Notes: a model not told the origin generated them from the sequence alone. A stretch of DNA of 64,000 nucleotides from JANQOH01 sp965201115 (GCA_965201115.1 OZ241745.1:1240001-1304000), one strand, 5' to 3'; shown: positions 25,642 to 34,259, counted from the first letter of the stretch. Numbers and translations: made by a program.

Positions 25642-25682
25642 CCGCGCTTCCCGGGTGCGCGAGCGTCCCCGCTCGCACGTTT
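25642..25682 (+). repeat. Palindromic intergenic repeat with compensatory stem change
   Basis: Same element as at 4039, but the stem reads GCGAGCG, loop, CGCTCGC in place of GCGGGCG/CGCCCGC: both arms changed together so that pairing is kept. It ends ACGTTT. An inverted partner follows at 25758-25796. Confidence 0.7.
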
Positions 25683-25757
25683 TTCGGCGCGCCGCGATGC
25701 TTGCAGCTGAGGCGCGGTCGTTGCGCCCTTTCCGCCAGCGTCCGTGCGGGTCGGGAC

Positions 25758-25796
25758 GTACGGGCGGGGACGCCTGCGCACCCGGGAAGTCCGCGC
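25758..25796 (-). repeat. Palindromic intergenic repeat, inverted partner
   Basis: Inverted copy paired with 25642-25682, followed by the UUCG-like hairpin GCGCCTTCGGCGC (25794-25806). The pair lies in the divergent gap between the enolase-superfamily gene and rpmB. Confidence 0.65.
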
Positions 25797-25813
25797 CTTC
25801 GGCGCGCCGGCGC

Positions 25814-25842
25814 TTGACGCCGCCGGCGGCGAGCCATACATT
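25814..25842 (+). promoter_or_regulatory. Candidate rpmB promoter
   Basis: TTGACG at 25814-25819 and TACATT at 25837-25842 with 17-bp spacing, 39 bp upstream of the rpmB start codon. Near-consensus sigma-70 pattern. Confidence 0.6.
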
Positions 25843-25881
25843 CGGCGCCCCCACCGCGCGAACGAACGAGAGCGAAACCGA

Positions 25882-26181
25882 ATGTCGAGACGTTGCCAGC
25901 TGACCGGAACCGGCGCGCTGCGCGGCATGCATGTGAGCCACGCGCACAATCGCACGCCGCGCCGCTTCCGGCCCAACCTCCAGATCTGTTCGCTGTACAG
26001 CGACGCGCTGGGCGCCAGCGTGCGCCTGAAGATCGCGGCGGCCACGCTGCGCTCGGTGGAGCATCGCGGCGGGCTCGACAGCTACCTCGCCAAGGCGCGC
26101 GCCGACGAACTCACGCCATTCGGCCGGCGCCTCAAGACCCGCATCCGCAAGGCCGCCGAGCGCGCCGGCGAGGCGCGTTGA
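25882..26181 (+). CDS. rpmB: 50S ribosomal protein L28
   Basis: A 99-aa L28 protein of the large ribosomal subunit. N-terminal CQLTGTGALRGMHVSHAHNRT and RRFRPNLQ are diagnostic; the C-terminal LKTRIRKA is typical. Only one Cys is present at the usual zinc-site position, so this is the non-zinc form common in alphaproteobacteria. The start is the ATG at 25882; upstream frame is intergenic repeat sequence. Confidence 0.96.
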   Translation: MSRRCQLTGTGALRGMHVSHAHNRTPRRFRPNLQICSLYSDALGASVRLKIAAATLRSVEHRGGLDSYLAKARADELTPFGRRLKTRIRKAAERAGEAR

Positions 26182-26186
26182 CCCGC

Positions 26187-26726
26187 ATGTCCGCGCCGGC
26201 GCGGCGGCTGCTACCGCCGGCGCTGGCGATGGCCGCCGTCGTCGCCATCTCGAACTTCGCCGTCCAGTATCCGCTGGGCGCATGGCTTACGTGGGGTTCG
26301 TTTACCTATCCGTTCGCCTTTCTGGTGACGGATCTGACCAACCGCGCCTACGGGCCCGCCGCCGCGCGTGCGGCGGCGGCGGCGGGCTTCGCGGTCGGCG
26401 TCCCCGCTTCGCTCGCGCTGGCCGAGCCGCGCATCGCCTTCGCGTCCGGTGCCGCGTTCATCTCGGCGCAGCTGCTTGATGTCTGGATATTCCACCGCCT
26501 GCGCCGGGGCGCATGGTGGCGCGCGCCGCTGGTCTCGTCGATGGCCTCGATGGCGGCCGACACGGCGCTGTTCTTCGCGTTGGCGTTCGCCGGAACCGGG
26601 CTGCCGTGGCGCTCGTGGGCGCTCGGCGACTACGCCGCCAAACTGGCGATGGCCGCCGCGCTGCTGGCCCCCTACCGCGCCCTCGCCGTCCGCCTCCCCG
26701 CCTGGCGCGAGCCGCGCGCGGCGTAG
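26187..26726 (+). CDS. Queuosine precursor transporter family (VUT/YhhQ)
   Basis: A 179-aa inner-membrane protein with five or six hydrophobic segments. The signature ISNFAVQYPLG...FTYPFAFLVTDLTNRAYG is that of the VUT/YhhQ family, which imports 7-cyano-7-deazaguanine or 7-aminomethyl-7-deazaguanine for queuosine synthesis. The ATG lies six bases after the rpmB stop; a TTG overlapping the rpmB stop is an alternative start. Probably in one transcript with rpmB. Confidence 0.88.
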   Translation: MSAPARRLLPPALAMAAVVAISNFAVQYPLGAWLTWGSFTYPFAFLVTDLTNRAYGPAAARAAAAAGFAVGVPASLALAEPRIAFASGAAFISAQLLDVWIFHRLRRGAWWRAPLVSSMASMAADTALFFALAFAGTGLPWRSWALGDYAAKLAMAAALLAPYRALAVRLPAWREPRAA

Positions 26727-26767
26727 CCCGTGGCGTGCGAAAAAATTCGCTGCGCGGCGAAGTTCGC

Positions 26768-26796
26768 TTGACCGCGCTTGGCGGGGGCGATATGCT
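26768..26796 (+). promoter_or_regulatory. Strong sigma-70 promoter before the repeat-protein gene
   Basis: TTGACC at 26768-26773 and TATGCT at 26791-26796 with exactly 17 bp between. A leader of about 90 bases follows with a 7-bp stem TATAGCC/GGCTATA (26817-26823 and 26835-26841, 11-base loop). Confidence 0.65.
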
Positions 26797-26894
26797 AGCC
26801 AGCGGTAGTGGGCGAGTATAGCCGACGTGCCTCTGGCTATAGCGCACAGTCAAACTCAACCCAGCCGCTTGGTCGATTAACTGAAGGAAAAACA

Positions 26895-27245
26895 ATGGCT
26901 TGTAATATCCTCGGGAAGAGGTTGCTTGCGGGCTTCTATGCAGGTGTCGCGCTGGAAGGCTTACGCATCTTGTTGGTAGAGCCCCGAGGTGAGGCTTCGT
27001 GGAATCCCACGGAAGGGCTTACCGAGCGCGCGGGCGGAAGCCCGTTAGAAAGGCTTCTTGCAGCCGGCTTTAAGGGTGCCGCGCTGGAGGGTCTACGCAT
27101 CTTGGTGGAGCCCCGAGGCGGGGCTTCGTGGGATCTCGCGGGAGGGCTTATTGAGCGCGCGGGCCGAAGCTCGTTCTTCGACCCGCAAGTCGAGATGAAC
27201 CGGACGCCAAGACTCATCGGGCGCGCGGGCCGAAACCCTTTCTGA
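26895..27245 (+). CDS. Small internally repeated protein, unknown
   Basis: An open frame of 116 codons with clear expression signals: promoter at 26768-26796 and GAAGGA seven bases before the ATG. The translated protein has two imperfect repeats of about 45 residues (10-54 and 54-95), each built around LLA-GF...G-ALEGLRIL, VEPRG-ASW and GL-ERAG, and a third stub at 106-116 (RLIGRAGRNPF). The DNA repeats too, and contains hairpins such as AGCCCCG-AGG-CGGGGCT. No known domain or signal peptide is recognised. Base composition is less GC-extreme than neighbours. It might instead be a structured RNA with an incidental frame; real coding is likely but not certain. Confidence 0.5.
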   Translation: MACNILGKRLLAGFYAGVALEGLRILLVEPRGEASWNPTEGLTERAGGSPLERLLAAGFKGAALEGLRILVEPRGGASWDLAGGLIERAGRSSFFDPQVEMNRTPRLIGRAGRNPF

Positions 27246-27768
27246 GCCGAAGGTGGGGCATGGGAGCTGATGTGCGCACCGCGTGCGCACACAGGGTCTG
27301 CGCACCGCGCGTGATCGGGAGGCTCGTCGGGCGTTGTTCGCCGCCGTTGTGCAGAGAGCGAGTACGGTCGGGTTGCCCGACGCCACTTGCAAGGAGTGGT
27401 TGTCGTGGCTCGACGAGATGCCGGCGATTCGCTCGTAGCGACAGGGCTGGCCGCGGGTTCGCGGCGGTCGGGCGATGTTCGCCCGGCCATCGCGACAAGC
27501 GCTTGCCGTGGCTGTTCCGCTTCCGATCCCGGAGGCGCTGCTGGAAGCCGACTTGGCCATCGTTGAGCACTCGTAGCCAAGGGCTACCGACACCGACCGT
27601 TCGGGGGCTGCCTCCCCGGGACGGCCGGCGCACCCGTCGGCATCCCTTGTCGCGGACGAGGCGTCCGCATGCCGGCGGGGGCGCCGGCGCTCCCGAGCGC
27701 GCGGCTTGCGCGGGGCGGGGGGTGCGGATAGCGTTCGGCGGCGGCAACGAACCATGCGGAGGAGAGCG
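27246..27768. other. Hairpin-rich gap without a recognisable gene
   Basis: No frame here is convincing. The stretch contains several perfect inverted repeats: TGTGCGCA/TGCGCACA (27271-27278, 27284-27291), CGGGCGA/TCGCCCG (27469-27475, 27479-27485) and GTAGCC/GGCTAC (27573-27578, 27582-27587). A plus-strand frame around 27360-27570 reads like a broken gene (two stops) but matches nothing I know. A weak copy of the dispersed repeat lies at about 27661-27702. It could hold an RNA gene or decayed mobile DNA. Confidence 0.4.
27271..27291. repeat. 8-bp perfect inverted repeat
   Basis: TGTGCGCA, five-base spacer CCGCG, TGCGCACA, located 26 bp after the repeat-protein gene. It could be a protein-binding palindrome or an RNA hairpin; no T-run follows. 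Confidence 0.45.
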
Positions 27769-29064
27769 ATGTTACCCGGCAAGATCGTCCGGAGGCTGCT
27801 TGCGGCCGCCGCGCTGGCGGCGGCACCCGCGGCGGCGGCGCAGGACGAGCGCGAAATCGTCATCGGAATCGTGAGCTTCCTGTCCGGTCCGGCGGCGGCG
27901 CATTTCGGCATCCCCGCGAAAAACGGCGCCGAGTTCGCCATCGACGCGATCAACGCCGGAACCGTTCCCGCCCCCTACGAAGGCGCGGGGCTCGCCGGCG
28001 CGCGCATCGTTCCGATCTACGTCGACGAGGCCGGCGGCGCGGTCAAGCAGACCGCCGAACTGCGCAACCTCGCGCAGCGGCGCGGCATCGACGTGGCCAT
28101 GGGATACATTTCCAGCGGCGATTGCCTGGCCATCCCGCAAACGGCGGAAGAACTGAAAATCCTTACCGTGCTGGTGGATTGCGGCACGCCGCGCGTGTTC
28201 GAGGAGGCGAGCTATCGCTATGTCTTCCGCACCGGGCCGCACGCGGTGATGGATAACGTGGCCGCCGCGCGCTACCTGGCGGAAATGTTCCCCGCGCTGC
28301 GCACCGTCGCCGGGCTGAACCAGAACTACGCATGGGGGCAGGATTCGTGGAACGATTTCGCCGCCGCCATGAAGGCGCTCAACCCCGGCGTGGAAATCGT
28401 CGATGCGCAGTTCCCCAAACTGTTCGCGGGGCAGTTCGGCTCCGAGATCACGACGCTGCTCGCGCGCCGGCCCGACATCGTGCATACGAGCTTCTGGGGC
28501 GCCGACCTGGAGGCGCTGATCAACCAAGGCGCCGGGCGCGGCCTCTTCCAGCGTTCGAAGGTGGTGTTCAGCGCCGGCGAGCACATCCTGCCGCGCATCG
28601 GCAACCGCCTGCCCGACGGCACGGTGATCGGCGCGCGCGGCCCGCACGGCGATTTCGCGCCCGACAGCGAACTCAACCGCTGGCTGCGCGCGGGCTACGC
28701 CGAACGCTACGACGCGCCGCCGAGCCACCCCGTGTACAAGTTCGTCATGGCCCTGCTCGGCCTGAAAAAGGCATACGACCTGGCGGCGGAGCGCGCGGGC
28801 GCGTTCCCGGACCAGGACGGGGTCATCGAGGCGTTTACCGGCCTCGAATGGGACAGCCCCTCGGGCCCGGTAAGCATGGCGCTGGCCGACGGCCATCAGG
28901 CAATCCAGGCCAACGCCATCGGGCTGACGCGCTGGGACGACGGGCTCGGGCGCATCACGGTCGAGCAGGTGCGCTACTACCCCGCCGAATGCGTGAACCC
29001 GCCGCCCGACATGGACGGCATCCCGTGGATCGAGGCCGGCTTCCCCGGCGCGCAATGCGATTGA
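27769..29064 (+). CDS. ABC-type branched-chain amino acid-like substrate-binding protein
   Basis: A 431-aa periplasmic-binding protein of the LivK-like class (type I fold). Signal peptide residues 1-24 end AAAAQDE, then IVIGIVSFLSGPAAAHFGIP, AKNGAEFAIDAINAG and VDEAGGAVKQTAELRNLAQR, all characteristic. The ATG at 27769 has GGAGGAG seven bases upstream; an in-frame ATG five codons earlier overlaps that site. No permease or ATPase genes are adjacent, so it is an orphan binding protein. Ligand unknown. Confidence 0.88.
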   Translation: MLPGKIVRRLLAAAALAAAPAAAAQDEREIVIGIVSFLSGPAAAHFGIPAKNGAEFAIDAINAGTVPAPYEGAGLAGARIVPIYVDEAGGAVKQTAELRNLAQRRGIDVAMGYISSGDCLAIPQTAEELKILTVLVDCGTPRVFEEASYRYVFRTGPHAVMDNVAAARYLAEMFPALRTVAGLNQNYAWGQDSWNDFAAAMKALNPGVEIVDAQFPKLFAGQFGSEITTLLARRPDIVHTSFWGADLEALINQGAGRGLFQRSKVVFSAGEHILPRIGNRLPDGTVIGARGPHGDFAPDSELNRWLRAGYAERYDAPPSHPVYKFVMALLGLKKAYDLAAERAGAFPDQDGVIEAFTGLEWDSPSGPVSMALADGHQAIQANAIGLTRWDDGLGRITVEQVRYYPAECVNPPPDMDGIPWIEAGFPGAQCD

Positions 29065-29109
29065 CGCCGCTCCCGCCGCCCGGCATCCCCCGGGATCGAT
29101 AGCGGCGGC

Positions 29110-29928
29110 ATGAGGCGGTCCTTCGTGAAAATGCACGGCCTCGGCAACGATTTCGCGGTGTTCGACGCGCGCGGGGCGCCGTTCGCGCCGCCGCCCGCGC
29201 GGGTGCGCGCGATCGCCGACCGGCGCGCCGGCGTCGGTTGCGATCAGCTGATCGTGCTCGAGCCCTCGGCGCGCGCCGACGCTTTCATGCGCGTGTTCAA
29301 CGCCGACGGCGGCGAGGTCGCCGCGTGCGGCAACGGCGCGCGCTGCGCCGCCGCCCTGCTCATGGCGGAAAGCGGGCGCGGGCGCGCCGCGCTCGAAACC
29401 GCTGCCGGCATGCTCGCGGCGCGCGCCGAGGGCGCGCTCGTCGGCGTGGACATGGGCGCGCCAAGGCTGGAATGGCGCGAAATTCCGCTCGCGGAGCCGC
29501 GCGACACGCTGCATCTCGGCATCGCCGCCGGGCCGCTCCGCGATCCCGCCGCCGTGAGCATGGGCAACCCGCACGCGGTGTTTTTCGTCCCCGACGCCGA
29601 GGCGCCCGATCTCGAAACCCTGGGCCCCGGGCTGGAAACCCACCCGCTGTTTCCCGAACGCGCCAATATCGAGGCGGCGAGCGTCGCCGGCCCCGGCCTG
29701 CTGCGCATGCGCGTATGGGAGCGCGGCGTTGGCGTCACGCGCGCCTGCGGCACGGGCGCCTGCGCGGCGCTGGTCGCCGCGCATCGGCGCGGGCTGTGCG
29801 GACGCCGCGCGACGGTGCGCCTCGACGGCGGCGACCTGGATATCCACTGGGCCGAAGACGGGCGGGTGCGCATGACCGGCCCGGCGGAAATCTCGTTCCG
29901 CGGCGAACTGTGCGCGCCGCCGCCGTGA
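29110..29928 (+). CDS. dapF: Diaminopimelate epimerase
   Basis: A 272-aa cofactor-independent epimerase converting LL- to meso-diaminopimelate for lysine and peptidoglycan synthesis. Both active-site Cys blocks are present, ACGNGARC and GVTRACGTGAC, with the N-terminal KMHGLGNDFAVFD and MGNPHAVFFV. First gene of a dapF-mtaB-ftsY-yciB run typical of alphaproteobacteria; it overlaps mtaB by four bases. Confidence 0.96.
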   Translation: MRRSFVKMHGLGNDFAVFDARGAPFAPPPARVRAIADRRAGVGCDQLIVLEPSARADAFMRVFNADGGEVAACGNGARCAAALLMAESGRGRAALETAAGMLAARAEGALVGVDMGAPRLEWREIPLAEPRDTLHLGIAAGPLRDPAAVSMGNPHAVFFVPDAEAPDLETLGPGLETHPLFPERANIEAASVAGPGLLRMRVWERGVGVTRACGTGACAALVAAHRRGLCGRRATVRLDGGDLDIHWAEDGRVRMTGPAEISFRGELCAPPP

Positions 29929-31202
29929 GCGGCGGCCCCCAAGGCCCCGAGATCGTCACGTTCGGCTGCCGCGTCAACGCCTGGGAGTCGGAGGCGATTC
30001 GCGCCCGCGCCGGCGGCCGCGGCGATCTCGTGGTGGTCAACACCTGCGCGGTGACGGCTGAGGCCGAGCGCCAGGCGCGGCAGGCCATCCGCCGCGCGCG
30101 CCGCGCCCGCCCCGGCGCCGAAATCGTCGTCACGGGCTGCGCCGCGCAGATCGATCCCCGGCGCTACGCCGCCATGCCCGAAGTCGATCGCGTGGTCGGC
30201 AACCGCGAGAAACTGGCGCCGGACGCCTTCGCGCGCCGCCCCGCGCCGCCCGCCCCGTCCGCCGAGCCCCGCATCGACGCGGGAGACATCATGGCGGCGG
30301 GCCGCGCGGCGGGAGAGTTCTCCGGTTTCGTGCGCTTCGAAGGCCGCGCGCGCGCGATCCTGCACGCGCAAACCGGTTGCGACTGGCGCTGCACGTTCTG
30401 CGTCATTCCCTTCGGCCGCGGCCCCGGCCGCAGCGCCCCGCTCGGCGCGCTCGTTGCGCAGGCGCGCGCGCTGGTTGCGCGCGGGTTCCGGGAGATCGTC
30501 GTAAGCGGCGTCGACGTCGCCTCGTGGGGCGGGGATCTCCCGGCGCCGATCGGCTTCGCCGCAATGCTGCGCCGCCTGCTCGCCGCCGTTCCCGACCTGC
30601 CGCGGCTGCGCCTGTCGTCGCTCGACCCCGCCGCCGTCGGCGCGCCGCTGACGGAACTGTTCGCCGCCGAGCCGCGCCTTATGCCGCATGTACATCTGAG
30701 CGCGCAGTCGGGCAGCGACATGATTCTCAAGCGCATGAAGCGCCGCCATCGCCGCGCCGACCTGCTCGCGCTGTGCGCCGCGTTGCGCGCGGCGCGCCCC
30801 GGCATCGTGTTCGGCGCCGATTTCATCGCCGGCTTCCCCACCGAGACCGATGCGATGCACGGGGAAACGCTGGCGGCGATTCGCGAATGCGAAATCGCGC
30901 TGCCGCATGTCTTTCCGTATTCCGCGCGCCCGGGCACGCCGGCGGCGCGCATGCCGCAGGTCGCGCCGGCCGCGCGGCGCGCGCGCGCCGCGGAACTGCG
31001 CGCCGCCGGCGCCGAGGCGCGCGCCCGCGCGCTGACGCGCCGCGTCGGCGCCCGCGCCGCTGTGCTGATGGAAAGCGAAACCGCGGGCCGCACGGAGCAT
31101 TTCCTGCGCGCGCGCTTCGCGGCGCCGCAAACGCCGGGCGAAACCGTCGGCGCGCGCCTCGTCGGCCACGACGGCGAAAGTTTCCACGCGGAGGCGGCGT
31201 GA
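29925..31202 (+). CDS. mtaB: tRNA threonylcarbamoyladenosine methylthiotransferase
   Basis: A 425-aa radical-SAM enzyme adding a methylthio group to t6A37 of tRNA. It has three N-terminal Cys for one cluster (FGCRVN, VVNTCAVT, VTGCAAQ), the radical SAM triad in CDWRCTFC, then SGVDVASWG, LSSLDP and HLSAQSGSDMILKRMKRRH. The C-terminal TRAM-like part is present. GTG start with GTGA overlap to dapF. Substrate assignment is by the VNAWESE and neighbour pattern typical of MtaB rather than MiaB or RimO. Confidence 0.93.
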   Translation: MSGGPQGPEIVTFGCRVNAWESEAIRARAGGRGDLVVVNTCAVTAEAERQARQAIRRARRARPGAEIVVTGCAAQIDPRRYAAMPEVDRVVGNREKLAPDAFARRPAPPAPSAEPRIDAGDIMAAGRAAGEFSGFVRFEGRARAILHAQTGCDWRCTFCVIPFGRGPGRSAPLGALVAQARALVARGFREIVVSGVDVASWGGDLPAPIGFAAMLRRLLAAVPDLPRLRLSSLDPAAVGAPLTELFAAEPRLMPHVHLSAQSGSDMILKRMKRRHRRADLLALCAALRAARPGIVFGADFIAGFPTETDAMHGETLAAIRECEIALPHVFPYSARPGTPAARMPQVAPAARRARAAELRAAGAEARARALTRRVGARAAVLMESETAGRTEHFLRARFAAPQTPGETVGARLVGHDGESFHAEAA

Positions 31203-32119
31203 GCTGGCTCGGGCGGCTGAAAGCGGGGCTGAGCCGCACCGCGCGCTCGATCGGCGACGGCGTCGCAAGCATCCTGCGGCGGCGTAAACTCGACGCCGCG
31301 GCGATCGAAGACCTTGAGGAGCTTCTGATTTCCGCCGATCTCGGCGCGGCGGCGGCGGCGCGCCTCGCCGGCGGGCTGAAGTCGCGCCGGTTCGAGGGCG
31401 ACGCCAGCCCGGAACAGGTGCGCCGCGCGCTGGCGAACGACATCGCGGAGATCCTCGCCCCGGTCGCGCGGCCGCTCGCGCCCGACCCCGCGCGCAAGCC
31501 CCACGTGGTGCTCGCGGTCGGCGTCAACGGCACGGGCAAGACGACGACCCTCGGCAAGCTCGCCAGCCTCTGGCGCGGCGAGGGGCGCAAGGCGGTGCTG
31601 GCGGCGTGCGATACCTATCGCGCGGCGGCGGTGGAGCAGTTGCAGATATGGGGCGAGCGCGCCGGCGCCGAAGTGGTCGCCGGCAAGCCCGGCGGCGACC
31701 CCGCCGGCCTCGCCTTCGACGCGCTGGCCCGCGCCCAGGCCGAGGGCGCCGACCTCCTGCTCATCGACACCGCGGGGCGCCTGCAAAACAAGTCCGACCT
31801 CATGGCGCAACTCGCGAAGATCGTCCGCGTGCTGAAAAAACGCGACGCGACCGCGCCGCACGACACGGTGCTGGTGCTCGACGCCACGACCGGGCAGAAC
31901 GCGCACCGGCAGGTCGCCGCGTTCCGCGAGATGGCGGATGTTACGGGTCTCGTGGTCACGAAACTCGACGGCACGGCGCGCGGCGGCGTCGCGGTCGCGC
32001 TGGCGGAGGCGTTCGGCCTGCCGATCCACGCGGTCGGCGTGGGCGAGGGCATCGACGACCTGCGGCCGTTCGAACCCCGCGCCTTCGCCGCCGCGCTGGT
32101 CGGGCTGGAGCCTGACTAG
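31199..32119 (+). CDS. ftsY: Signal recognition particle receptor FtsY
   Basis: A 306-aa SRP-receptor GTPase that docks ribosome-SRP complexes at the membrane. The NG domain has GVNGTGKTTTLGKLA (P-loop), CDTYRAAAVEQL, LLIDTAGRLQNKSDLM, TKLDGTARGG and GVGEGIDDLRPF. It lacks the long acidic A domain of E. coli FtsY, as usual in this class. GTG start with overlap to mtaB. Confidence 0.96.
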   Translation: MSWLGRLKAGLSRTARSIGDGVASILRRRKLDAAAIEDLEELLISADLGAAAAARLAGGLKSRRFEGDASPEQVRRALANDIAEILAPVARPLAPDPARKPHVVLAVGVNGTGKTTTLGKLASLWRGEGRKAVLAACDTYRAAAVEQLQIWGERAGAEVVAGKPGGDPAGLAFDALARAQAEGADLLLIDTAGRLQNKSDLMAQLAKIVRVLKKRDATAPHDTVLVLDATTGQNAHRQVAAFREMADVTGLVVTKLDGTARGGVAVALAEAFGLPIHAVGVGEGIDDLRPFEPRAFAAALVGLEPD

Positions 32120-32125
32120 CCGGAG

Positions 32126-32686
32126 ATGCGCCAGCTGCTCAAACTCGCGATCGAGGCCGGCCCGCTGGTCGTCTTCTTCATCGTCAACGGCCGCGCCGGC
32201 CTGATGGCGGGGACGGCGGCGTTCATGGCCGCCACCGCCGTCGCGCTGCCGCTGAGCTGGCGGCTCGAACGGCGCATTCCGGTCATACCGCTGGTTTCGG
32301 GCGTTTTCGTGCTCGGCTTCGGCGGGCTGACCCTGCTGTTCGACGACGAGACCTTCATCAAGATGAAGCCGACCATCGTCAACCTGCTGTTCGCGGCGCT
32401 TCTGCTCGGCGGCCAGGCCTTGAAACTGCGCCTTCTGGAGCGCCTGTTCGGGACCGTTCTCGTCCTCGCCGAGCGCGGCTGGCGCATCCTGACCCTGCGC
32501 TGGTCCGTCTTCTTCGTCGTTCTCGCCGCCCTGAACGAAATCGTCTGGCGCACGCAGACGACCGAGTTCTGGATACAGTTCAAATTGTTCGGGATCATGC
32601 CGCTCACCTTCGTGTTCGCCATGGCGCAAACGCCGCTGATAAGCCGCTACGGCGGCGCGGCCGCGCCGGGGAAGAGCGCGTCGTAA
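32126..32686 (+). CDS. yciB: Inner membrane septation protein YciB
   Basis: A 186-aa protein of the YciB/IspZ family with five membrane segments. Diagnostic pieces are LAIEAGPLVVFFIVN, TLLFDDETFIKMKPTIVN, LTLRWSVFFVVLAALNEIVWR and WIQFKLFGIMPLTFVFAMAQ. Members link the elongation and division machineries and influence the envelope. It closes the dapF-mtaB-ftsY run; the short hairpin CGCGCC-GAA-GGCGCG (32694-32708) follows. Confidence 0.93.
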   Translation: MRQLLKLAIEAGPLVVFFIVNGRAGLMAGTAAFMAATAVALPLSWRLERRIPVIPLVSGVFVLGFGGLTLLFDDETFIKMKPTIVNLLFAALLLGGQALKLRLLERLFGTVLVLAERGWRILTLRWSVFFVVLAALNEIVWRTQTTEFWIQFKLFGIMPLTFVFAMAQTPLISRYGGAAAPGKSAS

Positions 32687-32693
32687 GCGCGGT

Positions 32694-32708
32694 CGCGCCG
32701 AAGGCGCG
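32694..32708 (+). terminator. Short GC hairpin after yciB
   Basis: CGCGCC, loop GAA, GGCGCG immediately after the yciB stop and before the promoter of the outer-membrane gene. No T-run; a weak terminator candidate. Confidence 0.35.
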
Positions 32709-32722
32709 GGCGGTACGCGCGC

Positions 32723-32751
32723 TTGCGTTACGCCAGCCGGTCTGCTATAAA
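32723..32751 (+). promoter_or_regulatory. Candidate promoter of the outer-membrane protein gene
   Basis: TTGCGT at 32723-32728 and TATAAA at 32746-32751, 17-bp spacing, 54 bp upstream of the ATG. Confidence 0.55.
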
Positions 32752-32804
32752 GATGCCTGCGCCAACGGCGCGCCATTCGTTTCCCCGAACATGAGAGCGA
32801 TGCC

Positions 32805-34217
32805 ATGAGCGCAAATCCCGAACGCGCAAGCGATCCCGTAAACGCAATCCCGCCGGCGCGCGGACGCCTTGCGGGCGTTCCGCTCGCGGCCGCCGCCCTG
32901 GCGGCGCTGGCGTGCGCCGGCGCGCGGGCCGACACCGTGCTGTTCGAGGGCAACGGCGCGACGCTGCGCTTCGGCGCGAACGCCGCCGCCGCATACCTGA
33001 ACGAGCCCAACGCCTGTTATGCGGCGGATGGCGACAGCGAATGCACGGCCGCCGACGTCTCGTGGCTCGACGGCTTCGTGAAGGTGAAACTGGCGGGGGA
33101 TTACGACATGGGCGCGGCTGGCCGGCTGTTCGCGGAGGCCGACGGACATGCCGGGTTCGTGGCGTTCGGCGAAGGCGACCCCTACGGCATCGGCGAGGAC
33201 GGGCGGGAGCTCGCTTCCGACGTCCACCATGTCGGCTGGGCGTCCGGCGACGCCATCCCCGGGCTCGCAACCGACGCTCTGAAAATCACGCTCGGCAACC
33301 AGAAATTCACCATCGGCGACGGCTTCGTCATCGCCGACGGGGTGAGCGACTACAATCGCGGCGTGGCGTTCTACTCCGCCCCGATGCGGGCGTTCCACAA
33401 CTCGGCGACCGCGCGGCTCGACGCGGGGCCGGTGCGCGCCGCCGTCTTCCTCCTCGACAGCACGAAAGCCAGGGGCCGCCAGGAACAGCGCGTCGCCGGG
33501 CTGGATCTGGAGTTCGTCGACGACGCGCTCGGCACGGTCGGCGCGACGGTCATGAAAGTCCGCGGCGACGCGAGAGCGCCGGGAGCCAGCATCGAGGGCA
33601 TGCACGTGCTGAGCGTGCGCGCCCAGGGCCATCCGCTTGCGAACGCAGGCTGGGCGCCGCTGTTCGCCTCCGGCGAATATGTGACGCAATGGGGCGGCAA
33701 TGATCGCAAGACCATCGACGCCGAGGCCTGGTACGCGGAGGCGGGCTGGACGTTCGAGGACACGCCGTGGAAGCCCTATTTCGGCTATCGCCGCTCGGTC
33801 TTCTCGGGCGACGACCCGGCCACCCGCGACCTGGACGAGGGATACAAGTTTCTATACCCCGGCTTTACGCGCGGATGGGGAACGTGGTTCCAGGGCGAGG
33901 TCTTCACCAACTACATTTGGCACTCGGACCTGCGCGTGCATTTGCTTCAGGCGCGCTTCGCCCCCGCCGACGACCTGGCGGTTACGGCGAACTTCTACGA
34001 CATCGATTTCGACGTCGCGCCGCCGGGCGCCCGCGGGAACCGCAACGGCGCACACGAGCTCAACGTCGTAACCGACTGGACGATAACCGGCAATATGGGG
34101 CTCAGCGTCATAACCGGCATATCCTTCCCCGACGACGCGCTGTCGCTCAACACCCTCCGGAGTTTCGGCGACGATACCGCGTATCTGTTCGGCCTCTACG
34201 TTTGGGCCAGCTATTGA
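32805..34217 (+). CDS. Outer-membrane beta-barrel protein, alginate-export-like
   Basis: A 470-aa exported protein. The signal peptide is long (about 42 residues, hydrophobic core LAAAALAALACA, cleavage near ARADT). The rest shows alternating hydrophobic strands rich in Tyr/Trp/Phe and Gly, segments such as GLATDALKITLGNQKFTIGD and GYRRSVFSGDDP, and a terminal Trp-Ala-Ser-Tyr typical of a barrel end. The pattern resembles alginate-export or porin-like barrels, but I cannot name the family firmly. It has its own promoter. Confidence 0.72.
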   Translation: MSANPERASDPVNAIPPARGRLAGVPLAAAALAALACAGARADTVLFEGNGATLRFGANAAAAYLNEPNACYAADGDSECTAADVSWLDGFVKVKLAGDYDMGAAGRLFAEADGHAGFVAFGEGDPYGIGEDGRELASDVHHVGWASGDAIPGLATDALKITLGNQKFTIGDGFVIADGVSDYNRGVAFYSAPMRAFHNSATARLDAGPVRAAVFLLDSTKARGRQEQRVAGLDLEFVDDALGTVGATVMKVRGDARAPGASIEGMHVLSVRAQGHPLANAGWAPLFASGEYVTQWGGNDRKTIDAEAWYAEAGWTFEDTPWKPYFGYRRSVFSGDDPATRDLDEGYKFLYPGFTRGWGTWFQGEVFTNYIWHSDLRVHLLQARFAPADDLAVTANFYDIDFDVAPPGARGNRNGAHELNVVTDWTITGNMGLSVITGISFPDDALSLNTLRSFGDDTAYLFGLYVWASY

Positions 34218-34259
34218 CGCTGGCCCCCGCGTAATCCGCCCCGGCGGGCGCTTCCCGCG

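Noticed and set aside
21955..26283. Very long minus-strand frame of 1442 codons
   Set aside because: It runs antisense or out of frame through nth, meaB and the enolase-superfamily gene, each of which has clear motifs in its own frame; composition is low-complexity Arg/Ala.
26187..27245. tRNA, tmRNA or RNase P RNA in the atypical 26.7-27.7 kb patch
   Set aside because: I found no acceptor-stem plus T-loop pattern, no tmRNA tag frame and no RNase P core sequence; only simple hairpins.
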